From a virus: 64,000 nt of DNA. Positions 34,758 to 42,900 of the stretch are shown piece by piece (the first letter of the stretch is position 1; every line of letters begins with the position of its first letter). Location: positions 62,001-126,000 of IMG/VR virus record IMGVR_UViG_3300007512_002515. One strand, written 5' to 3'. The notes below the pieces were generated by a model, which saw nothing but the letters and a program-made list of their open reading frames with translations, was not told the DNA's origin and ran no database searches. The translations under genes were made by a program, and so were the position numbers.

Positions 34758-37700
34758 ATGGCTGAACTGACATTTAAGAGCCCCGGGGTTTCTACAAGAG
34801 AAATCGATCTATCGGGCCCAACTAAGGCTGCTCCGACCGGAATACCTGCAGGTGTGATTGGAACAGCCAATCAGGGCCGAGCATTTGTGCCAATAACAAT
34901 GGCTACGTTTGCAGACTTTGTGGCTGAATTCGGTAATACTGATGGTGAAAAGTTTGGACCTATGGCGATGCGTCAATGGTTGAATTACGCCAGAGCCGGT
35001 ACTTACCTTAGAATTCTAGGAGTAGGAGACGGGAAGAAGAGAAATTCGAACGGAACTGTCACTAATGCTGGTTTCGTAGTAGGCGCTGAGCAGTGGCGCG
35101 CCACTGGCATAGTTGGAGACAATGCGTACGCTGGTTCCACAACTACAAACGGTGGCGTTCTTGGACGAACTTGGTTCCTCGGCTGCATCATGGAAGAGTC
35201 GGGAAGTTCAACTGCATTCTCGTCAGCAGGACTGCAGTCTGTTCAACCCATCCTTCGCGGTGTCGTTATGGCTCCTTCCGGCGTTGTACCGGCATTGAGC
35301 GCTTCAAGAAGTGCTATTTCCAACAACACTCCATTAGGTGCCCCTGGTGCAAATGATTACGCAGCTGCAGGAACGTTCGGCGCGGGCGCTACACAAGATG
35401 CCGGTTCCACGGTAGGATCAGTCAATCTCGCTGGTGGCCGTCAGGAATTTGTATTATTACTAAATGGTCATAGCCACACCGATGAGTATCCAACCATTAT
35501 CACTGCTTCGTTTGATCCCAAGGCGCCCAATTATCTTTATAACGTTTTAAATACTGATTCTACTAAGATCCAAAACGCTGGACACTATCTCTATGCGCAT
35601 TGGGGGATCGATCCCGCCATAGCATATGTTACTGGTTCATCGCTGGTGGATGATGACTACGCCGCAATAACTGAGGGTGGAACCGTTAAGACTGAGGATG
35701 TTGCATTCTTACTCACATCATCCATTAGCAGAAACAATAATGGTGACGCCAGTGTACCAAACTTTGAAGGGTTCGTTGACAGATTTCGTACAGCTTACTC
35801 TCCATACATTATCTCCCAGGCATACGGGGGAGTGAATTACAACTTATTTAGGATTCACGCTCTTGACGATGGCGCGATTGGAAATACCAGGGTTAAGATC
35901 TCGGTCGAAAATATTACAAAGTCGACGAATACAAACAATCCGTATTCAGCGTTTGATTTACTGGTTAGAGACTTTAATGATACAGATTCTGAGCCGATTG
36001 TGATAGAAAAGTTCTCTAAGCTTTCATTAGACCCGGGTTCAGAAAGATATATCGCAAGACAAGTTGGAAATTACCACCTCTATTATGATTTTGATAAGCG
36101 CGTAGGTTCTCAAAAGCTTGTACTTGATGGTGCATATCCCAACAAGTCTAACTACATTAGAGTAGAGACAAATAAGCTTCTGGATAACGCACAGCTTCCT
36201 GCGGATGTTTTACCCGTTGGTTTCCGTGGTCCAGCGCACCTCATTACATCAGGGTCCTCGATTTTCTCTGTTGCTGATAGCGCAGTAACGGACGTGATGG
36301 CCGGTGAAGTTGCATCTCAGCTCGTACAGCTACCCATTCCATATCGCTTAATGGTTTCTAAGAATAAGACTCCGAAAAAGTCGCTCGCCCCTGAGCTATA
36401 TTGGGGTGTCCAGTTCTCGATTCAAGATAGCGTGGATGAGCCAAACCGGAACATTCAAACGAACAACTCGATTGCATCCTATAGCACGTACTTTAACACA
36501 TATTCGCAGAACGGTCAAGCAGCAGTCGTTGGTAATAACCAGGGTGTTGCTGATGCAAGCGGAACGATTTTAGATTGTGATAAGTTCAATAACAACAAGT
36601 TCTCTCTTGAGAATATCCAAGTTGTTGTAACCACCGACACCACCCCTCGAGCAGATTCATCGCAATGGGCAGCAGCACAGTATATGCGGTCCGGTATCGC
36701 ATCGGCGAGTATTCCTGATATTGATGGAACCGCTAGAACATCTGGTGATTCGGGTGGGTCTAGACTACTTAGTGTAGCAACAGACTTTGGTTTGACGTCG
36801 ACAAGAAGGTTCCTGAAGTTCACCACTATCGTGCAGAATGGGTTTGACGGGTCTAATATCTTTAACAAGGAAAAGCTAGCATTCTCAAACATTGCTGTAA
36901 CGAAAGAAATGGCTGATGTCACCGCACAAGGCGGAGTAACTGGTCAGGTTACCGCTGCTTATCGAAAAGCAATGGATGTCTTAAAGGAACGCTCAGATGT
37001 GGATATTCAGTTGTTGGCTATTCCAGGTCAGAGAAATTCCGCCGTCACTGATTATTGTATGCAAGCTGTTGAAGAACGGTTTGATGCCATGTATATTATG
37101 GACCTCGAGGGGAAAGACACCTACAACGAGGTAATATCTGGTTCATCTCAGTTGGCGAGTGTTACAAACACTGCGAATTCTTTTGCAGGGCGAAATTTGG
37201 ATAACTCTTTCGCTGCTGCGTACTTCCCTGATGTGATTATGACTGATGTGGGTACTTCTACTAACGTACAGGTTCCACCCAGCGTTGCGGTCCTCGGCGC
37301 GTTTGCACTAAACGATTCAGTCGCTTATCCCTGGTTTGCACCAGCAGGATTCACTCGAGGTGCATTGAAGAATGTTCTTGAAACACAAGTGAAGTTGAGC
37401 CGCTCAAACCTTGATGCTCTTTATGATGTAGACATTAACCCAATAACAGCATTCCCACAAACGAAGGGTGAGGTTGTGGTATTTGGCCAAAAGACTCTCC
37501 TCGCAGCACAGTCTGCGCTCGATAGAGTCAATGTAAGACGGCTTCTAATCGATGTTAGGCGCCAGGTTCGAGCGATTGGTGATACATTCCTCTTCGAGCC
37601 CAATAGGGAGTCAACGTTGGCGAGGTTCTCGGCTGCTGTTAATCCAGTTCTGGCCAGAATTCAAGCACAGCAAGGTCTAGACCGATTCAAGGTACAGATC

Positions 37701-37832
37701 GACACTACCACAACGACGCAAGCCGATGTGGAAAATAACATTGTCAGAGGTAAGATTTTCCTCCAGCCGACAAGGTCCGTAGAGTTTATATCTCTTGATT
37801 TTGTCGTAACCAACGCTGGAACCGAAATTTAA
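34758..37832 (+). CDS. Tail sheath protein, second paralogue (gp18-like)
   Basis: This 1024-residue protein is a homologue of its upstream neighbour along the whole conserved frame: FKSPGVSTREIDLSG and IGTANQGRAFVPITM at the N-terminus; DRVNVRRLLIDVRRQVR, FLFEPNRE and VEFISLDFVVTNAG at the C-terminus. The central parts share pieces (ISQAYGGVNYNLFRIHALDD versus ISQPFGGTEYPLFRFESLSD) but diverge in length and loops. Both frames are intact and both have AGGAG ribosome sites, so neither looks like a pseudogene. The two could build a mixed sheath or specialised rings; which one polymerises along the tube cannot be told from sequence. Confidence 0.9.
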   Translation: MAELTFKSPGVSTREIDLSGPTKAAPTGIPAGVIGTANQGRAFVPITMATFADFVAEFGNTDGEKFGPMAMRQWLNYARAGTYLRILGVGDGKKRNSNGTVTNAGFVVGAEQWRATGIVGDNAYAGSTTTNGGVLGRTWFLGCIMEESGSSTAFSSAGLQSVQPILRGVVMAPSGVVPALSASRSAISNNTPLGAPGANDYAAAGTFGAGATQDAGSTVGSVNLAGGRQEFVLLLNGHSHTDEYPTIITASFDPKAPNYLYNVLNTDSTKIQNAGHYLYAHWGIDPAIAYVTGSSLVDDDYAAITEGGTVKTEDVAFLLTSSISRNNNGDASVPNFEGFVDRFRTAYSPYIISQAYGGVNYNLFRIHALDDGAIGNTRVKISVENITKSTNTNNPYSAFDLLVRDFNDTDSEPIVIEKFSKLSLDPGSERYIARQVGNYHLYYDFDKRVGSQKLVLDGAYPNKSNYIRVETNKLLDNAQLPADVLPVGFRGPAHLITSGSSIFSVADSAVTDVMAGEVASQLVQLPIPYRLMVSKNKTPKKSLAPELYWGVQFSIQDSVDEPNRNIQTNNSIASYSTYFNTYSQNGQAAVVGNNQGVADASGTILDCDKFNNNKFSLENIQVVVTTDTTPRADSSQWAAAQYMRSGIASASIPDIDGTARTSGDSGGSRLLSVATDFGLTSTRRFLKFTTIVQNGFDGSNIFNKEKLAFSNIAVTKEMADVTAQGGVTGQVTAAYRKAMDVLKERSDVDIQLLAIPGQRNSAVTDYCMQAVEERFDAMYIMDLEGKDTYNEVISGSSQLASVTNTANSFAGRNLDNSFAAAYFPDVIMTDVGTSTNVQVPPSVAVLGAFALNDSVAYPWFAPAGFTRGALKNVLETQVKLSRSNLDALYDVDINPITAFPQTKGEVVVFGQKTLLAAQSALDRVNVRRLLIDVRRQVRAIGDTFLFEPNRESTLARFSAAVNPVLARIQAQQGLDRFKVQIDTTTTTQADVENNIVRGKIFLQPTRSVEFISLDFVVTNAGTEI

Positions 37833-37843
37833 TCTTGCTGATG

Positions 37844-37853
37844 TATATTTAAG
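37844..37853 (+). promoter_or_regulatory. Candidate late promoter before the tube gene
   Basis: TATATTTAAG ends 20 bases before the tail-tube ATG. It matches the YATANTTAAR motif and sits in a 41-base gap. The tube protein needs high copy number. Confidence 0.48.
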
Positions 37854-37873
37854 CACGTATAGGAGAAAACAAA

Positions 37874-38362
37874 ATGGCAGAGACTCTTTCAGTTACCGAC
37901 ATGTTGCCGAACAAATTTGAGCCCAAAAGAAAATTTAGGTGGGTGTTCGCGATTGAAGGTATTGATGCATTCCTTATTAAGACGGCGGCTCGTCCGACAA
38001 TGAACACCGGTGAGATTGAGATTAATTTCATGAACTCTTCTCGGTGGATTGCTGGTAAGACGAAGTTCGATGCGATCTCAGTTACCCTTCACGATCCAAT
38101 TGCTCCCTCAGGTGCGCAGCAGGTTATGGAATGGGTACGCACACACTACGAGTCGGTTTCAGGCCGGGGCGGTTACGCGGATTTTTATAAGCGTGATTGT
38201 CAGCTCAAGATGCTGGACCCAGTAGGGACAGTAGTCGAGCTTTGGGACATCAAAGGATGTTTCCTCACCTCAGCCGGATTTGGTGACTTGGATTATGGTG
38301 CGGAAGATCCGGAAGAAATTTCGTTGACCCTACGTTTCGATAACGCAGTCCTTCAATACTAA
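37874..38362 (+). CDS. Tail tube protein (gp19-like)
   Basis: The 162-residue product equals T4 gp19 in length (163). Blocks FEPKRKFRWVFAIEGIDAFL, TAARPTMNTGEIEINFMNS and the ending EDPEEISLTLRFDNAVLQY match the T4-like tube family. Its hexamers stack into the tube through which DNA passes, assembled around the tape measure and enclosed by the sheath. AGGAGAAAACAAA before the ATG is a strong ribosome site. A terminator follows the gene after about 60 bases, so with its own upstream motif it may be a single-gene transcript. Confidence 0.93.
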   Translation: MAETLSVTDMLPNKFEPKRKFRWVFAIEGIDAFLIKTAARPTMNTGEIEINFMNSSRWIAGKTKFDAISVTLHDPIAPSGAQQVMEWVRTHYESVSGRGGYADFYKRDCQLKMLDPVGTVVELWDIKGCFLTSAGFGDLDYGAEDPEEISLTLRFDNAVLQY

Positions 38363-38422
38363 TTTAAACCCTTTCCACAGTCTAGATTTGTCGGTGACAG
38401 ATTGTTGGATAATTTAAGATGG

Positions 38423-38452
38423 AAACGCCCCACTAAGTTGGGGCGTTTTTTA
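38423..38452 (+). terminator. Rho-independent terminator after the tube gene
   Basis: A 9-base perfect stem (AACGCCCCA with TGGGGCGTT), extendable by one A-T pair, encloses CTAAGT and runs into six T residues. It lies in the 158-base gap after the tube gene. The rest of that gap holds a possible weak promoter (TTGATA, 18 bases, TATTAG at 38490) and a GAGG ribosome site before the next ATG. Confidence 0.92.
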
Positions 38453-38520
38453 TTTACACATTTTTTGATAGCTATATGATTTACTGAGTATTAGTACTGT
38501 ACTACAGATGAGGTTTATTA

Positions 38521-39369
38521 ATGTCAAAGAAAAAAGAGAGTTCGGATAGAAGCGAATTATTCGGCGGTATGAAAGAGAATATGCCTACCCGTAACGTCAT
38601 GAAGGACGATTTTGGGTTTGAGATTCCTGTTGAAAATGTTCCACTTCCGTCCATGGGAAAAGTTTATCCCGAAGATTCTGCATGTCACAATAAAGAGACT
38701 TTAGAAATTAGAGCCATGACCGCTCGTGAGGAAGACATTCTTACTTCAAAGGCGCTTATTAAGAAAGGCACAGTTATCTCACACCTCTTAAAGTCGTGTA
38801 TGATTGATAAATCGATTGATCCCGAGTCGATGTTGGCCGGTGATAGAAATGCTATCATGGTTGCATTACGAGTTACAGGTTACGGTGCAGACTATAAGGT
38901 AGAAGTAGATTGTCCAGCCTGCAGCCAGCGCTCGAAACAAAACTTTAACTTAGGAGAGCTAGAGATTAATCGACTTGGAATTGAGCCTGTTTCTCACGGC
39001 GTAAATCTTTTTGAGTTCGAAATGCCTGTCACAAAGGCAAAGGTTAGGTTTAAGTTCCTAACCGGTAAAGATGAGCAAGAGATTATGGTTACGACAGAGC
39101 GGCGAAAGAAGCAAGGTTCGCAATCAGAGAATCTAATTACATCACGTCTACGCTACTCAATTGTGTCAGTCAACGGAGTGACGGACAAATCTAAGCTTGA
39201 CTTGTTTATTCGTAATCTTCCTGCACGTGATTCTTTGGCATTTAGGAATCATCTAGACAAGAACGAACCAGGTATTCAGATGAAGGCCTGGATGGATTGT
39301 AATTCATGTTTAGAGCACTCGGAGGTTAGACTGCCCCTGGGGGCGGCGTTTTTTTGGCCTGACGAGTAG
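38521..39369 (+). CDS. Baseplate hub-assembly protein (gp26-like, T4_baseplate family)
   Basis: The 282-residue protein matches the T4 gp26 baseplate family: LPSMGKVYPED, the motif EIRAMTAREEDILTSKALIK near 62-82, DRNAIMVALRVTGYGADYKV near 115-135 and a zinc-knuckle-like CPAC. Another Cys pair (CNSC) occurs near the C-terminus. In T4, gp26 acts in assembling the central baseplate hub. The end is AAFFWPDE-stop, coded over a run of seven T residues; past that run, the frame shifted by +1 (or -2) continues into the small chaperone-like reading frame. T4 gp26 has 208 residues, so this version is extended. Confidence 0.75.
   Translation: MSKKKESSDRSELFGGMKENMPTRNVMKDDFGFEIPVENVPLPSMGKVYPEDSACHNKETLEIRAMTAREEDILTSKALIKKGTVISHLLKSCMIDKSIDPESMLAGDRNAIMVALRVTGYGADYKVEVDCPACSQRSKQNFNLGELEINRLGIEPVSHGVNLFEFEMPVTKAKVRFKFLTGKDEQEIMVTTERRKKQGSQSENLITSRLRYSIVSVNGVTDKSKLDLFIRNLPARDSLAFRNHLDKNEPGIQMKAWMDCNSCLEHSEVRLPLGAAFFWPDE
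39349..39355 (+). promoter_or_regulatory. Candidate translational frameshift site (T7 run)
   Basis: Seven T residues are read TTT TTT TGG in the zero frame, four codons before the TAG at 39367. Slipping +1 or -2 on the T run enters a frame that is open to 39607 and encodes the downstream small protein, with 17 plausible residues (GLTSSHKETFLEHIFAL) before its first ATG. Function as a recoding site is inferred. A homopolymer length error in the assembly would give the same picture. Confidence 0.4.
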
Positions 39370-39406
39370 TCATAAGGAAACGTTCTTAGAGCATATTTTC
39401 GCTCTG

Positions 39407-39607
39407 ATGTATTATATGGGCTTCTCGTACATAGAAGTCTATAACATTCCAATATGGCAACGTATATGGTTTATTCAACGCTTGAACAAAGAGCTGAAGA
39501 AATCTCAAGGTGATTCCAGGGCTGCCCATGCAAATTCCGCTGATGCCCGAGCATTAGCAGGTAAACACAGGGCACAAGTACCGTCAAAATTACGTAGATT
39601 CACATAA
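39407..39607 (+). CDS. Small baseplate/tail assembly chaperone-like protein
   Basis: From the first ATG the frame gives 66 residues, but homologous-looking coding sequence extends 17 codons further upstream to the T7 run without any ATG, GTG or TTG. The core FSYIEVYNIPIWQRIWFIQR is like a small family found directly after gp26-like genes in many T4-like phages (pattern FTxxDVYNMPVWLRRF), thought to be a hub assembly chaperone. An AAGGA at 39374 would suit initiation near 39384, where no usual start codon exists, and the ATG at 39407 has no ribosome site. Expression by frameshift from the upstream gene, or from a rare start codon, is therefore likely. Confidence 0.6.
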   Translation: MYYMGFSYIEVYNIPIWQRIWFIQRLNKELKKSQGDSRAAHANSADARALAGKHRAQVPSKLRRFT

Positions 39608-39612
39608 TTAAA
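39603..39612 (+). promoter_or_regulatory. Candidate late promoter before the 83-residue protein
   Basis: CATAATTAAA overlaps the stop of the chaperone-like frame and ends 14 bases before ATG 39627. It fits YATANTTAAR, although the spacing is shorter than at the other sites. Confidence 0.35.
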
Positions 39613-39626
39613 ACGTGAGGTACCCC

Positions 39627-39878
39627 ATGAAAGATAATAAGAAAGAATTTTTACGGGATTGTGCGAGGTATATTCGTGGCGAAGTGAGTGAAATTTCCTT
39701 ACGGGGTGATAAGGGTGACTGTGTTCTATTCGCGAATGCTCTAAAAGAATCTCGTAATTTATACGAAAAGTTAAATGAGGAAAATCCCTCGATCTCTAAT
39801 GTGATGGGCGCTTTGAAAAGAAAGCACAAGGCGTCAAAGAAATTGAGGATGGGTGCTGGGTTTACGTGGCCCTTCTAG
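39627..39878 (+). CDS. Small basic protein before the tape measure, function unknown
   Basis: I choose ATG 39627 because GAGGT lies five bases before it; an in-frame GTG at 39615 overlaps that ribosome site. The product has 83 residues, is helical and rich in Lys, Arg and Glu (FLRDCARYIRGEVSEI, then MGALKRKHKASKKLRMGAGF). It sits between the chaperone-like frame and the tape measure, a position often used by tail-assembly chaperones. It does not resemble any family that I can name. Confidence 0.55.
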   Translation: MKDNKKEFLRDCARYIRGEVSEISLRGDKGDCVLFANALKESRNLYEKLNEENPSISNVMGALKRKHKASKKLRMGAGFTWPF

Positions 39879-39906
39879 CTTAAACGATGCGCAGATTTTT
39901 AACTGC

Positions 39907-39916
39907 CATATTTAAT
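39907..39916 (+). promoter_or_regulatory. Candidate late promoter before the tape measure
   Basis: CATATTTAAT ends 20 bases before the GTG start of the tape measure, within a 58-base gap, and matches YATANTTAAR. Confidence 0.45.
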
Positions 39917-39936
39917 GAAGTAAGGGTGGTAAAAGC

Positions 39937-42900
39937 GTGGCAGCAGACTCGAAAGAACTACAATCGCAATTAGCTATCCAGCAGTCGATCAACAAGGTTT
40001 TACAAGATCGACAGAAGGTGCTGGAAAAGCAGCAAAAGTATTTATCTAGCCAGGTAGATACCGCGGTACAGCTGTGCAAGGCTCTAGAGTGTAAGGGCCT
40101 GGATGATGTCCAACAAAAAATGAAGGAAGTCCGAGATGGCTTAGCTGGTGCTGCCTCCGAGGCCGATAAAGCCAGCGGCAAAATTGGTGAAATGACCACC
40201 AGTCTTCAAGACACAGAACAAGCGAATAAAAAAGTAATCAAGTCGTTCGCCGAGCTGATATCCCATATTAAAGAATCACACGTTGCTTTAGCTGGCTTTG
40301 CCGCGGGTGCTGCTAAAGGGTTTAAGAGCGCCATCGCTGATATAAAGCAGATGGGTGCAACGATCGGTACGGTTATCGGTGGTATTAAAAACATCGGGCT
40401 GTCTATTGTTGCAATTCCATTCCAGATGTTTAGCGGACTAGTCGGCATGGCTAATGACCTGGCTGGAAGTGTATCTGCTTTAAGACAAGGAATCGAAGAC
40501 GTTCGAGGAAGCTTTGGCGATCTAGCTAGTAACGAGGGCGCTGCTCTAATGAGCGGCTTAAGCAATCTTCAATCACAGTCTAGTAGCTTAGGTGGGACAG
40601 GTGTGAGTCTGGCGGCCGTCTACGGCGTTGGCCCTGATGGTGTAGCTGCAGCCCTAGCAGATCTCGCCGCTACAGCGGAGGCTCTCGGCCCTAAATTTGG
40701 AATGCTTTCTGATGAGTTCGCAAATTCAGCTGGCGAGATTCTTGCATTCAAGAAGGGGATGGGGCTATCAGAAGAAGCCATGAGCGGTTTCGCAACGATG
40801 GCTATCTCTTCCGGCTCGAGTTTGACAGATACCCTTCAAGATGTAGGCAACTATTCTATTCAAATGGGCGATAAGTTTGGGGTCTCTTCCAAGCTCATAT
40901 CGAAAGATATGGGTGAGATGGCAGCTGACTTCAAGAACTTCGGAACCATGTCGACCAAGGAAATGGCCGCGGCGTCTGTATACGCTAGAAAGCTCGGTAT
41001 CGATGTTAAGGGTCTCCAAGGTGTTATCGGTAAGTTTGACGATTTCGAGGGAGCAGCTGACTCCGTATCCCAATTAAACCAAGCGTTTGGTATCCAGCTT
41101 GACACCATGGAGATGATGAACGCAGAGAATCCCGCCGAACGAATCGACATGATGAAGAATGCCTTCCATGAGGCAGGCAAATCTATCGAAGATATGACAC
41201 GTCAAGAACGTGCACTGTTGGCAGAGCAAACCGGCCTTAGCGAAGAGGCTCTTGCCACTGCATTCTCACAAGAGAATATGGGAACTTCTTACGAAGATAT
41301 TGCTGCGGGCGCAGATGAAGCTGAAGAGAAGCAGTTATCACAAACAGAGGTGATGAACAAGCTTGCTGACACGATGGATCGAGTATTTAACTCAGGCCGA
41401 GATTTTAACGGCTTCTTCGATGCATTAACCCAAGGATTTACGAAAGGTTTAACACAATTCCCAGAATTTAAGGAACTTTTAACTGCAATCCGCGAAGCAC
41501 TACAGACGGTGTTTGAAGCTGGTAAAGAAATGGGTAAGCTTTTTGGTGAGCTTCTAGGCTCTGGTGGATTTGATATTCTCGGTCCCCTTAAAGACATGTT
41601 CAACAGCGACGCCCTGAAGACATTATTCGGTGGAATAGGTGTCGATGAAACTGGCAAGAAAACAGGAACAGGACTTATTGGCGCATTTAGTATGCTTATG
41701 AGTTTCCTGAAGGGTGATGAGGGAGTGAAGCTGTCAGACGTCTTTGATTCGGTTTCAGAATCTTTTTCAAATTTCTTCGGAGCAAACTCTGAGGCAGCAA
41801 CTAAGTTGAAGGAAGGTATTTCAAGAATGATCACCGGGGTTGGTGAGATGATTGCTCAAATGATACCCTGGGTTGTAACAAAGGTTGTAGACTTTTTTAA
41901 GGGAATTGCTGAAGCCATCAGAAACCCACCAGACCTCGAAGGCGCAGCGTCTGAAGGGATAGGTGGTGCAATCATGGGAGCCATCTCTAGTATAGGTGGT
42001 GCCCTTATGGACGCCGTTCCAGAGTTGCTTGGTGCCTTCCTTGATATTATATCAGCTGTTTTTGAAAAACACGGTGGAAAGATCATCGCCGTTGGTGGCG
42101 CGTTGCTTGCATTTGTCCTTGGAAAGATGATTATCTTTGGAGCCATCAGCGCGGTTCAAGCAGCTGTAGGGGCAGTTGTTGTCAAAAAGTTAACAGACTT
42201 TATGCTCGGAGCAGTTGGGGATTCTGCTGATGCAGCTGAAGCATCGATGCCAGACGCTGGGCAGATGAAAGAAATGGCTCAGGGTGTTGGCGAAGGCCTC
42301 GGCGCGTTGATCGATTCCGTTGCGAAAATTGATGCAAAAAATATCGTAATGGCTGGCGTCAAGTTGGCCCTGATGGCGGCTTCGCTGCTTCCTGCAATTG
42401 CGATCTTTGCTGCTGGTATAGTCATGGCCGCCATGATTATGTCTGTAGCGCCCTGGGAAGGAATCGCGAAATTATTCGTGGTTATGCTGGTCGTCATTCC
42501 GCTTCTAATGCTAGTAATGCTCGCCGCGAAGTTCTTAGACCCTGGGACGTTATTATCATCAGCGGTTAACATGGCTTTAGCTGCTGTAGCACTTGGCCTT
42601 GGGATGATCCCATTCGCAGCGGCTCTAATGATCGTATATGCTTTAATTGGAAACATCCCGTTTTTGGAGATTGTGAAGATTTTTGCAGTGATGGGTCTTG
42701 CAATTCTTGCTGTGTTTATTATCTCTAAGATTGGTCTTTCTTTGGCTCCACCCATCACAGCGCCTGGCTTACTCTTTATGGCTTTAGCTGCAGGTCTGAT
42801 GATTATCGGAATGGTGGCATTTGCATTGGCCTTAAAATTGGTGCATATGATTCTTAAGCCAATCCCGTTTATGGAAATTGTGCAGATGTTCGGAATGCTA

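Noticed and set aside
41289-41834. A 181-codon minus-strand frame in the tape measure
   Set aside because: Ser/Pro-rich composition without a domain; the plus-strand frame is continuous there.
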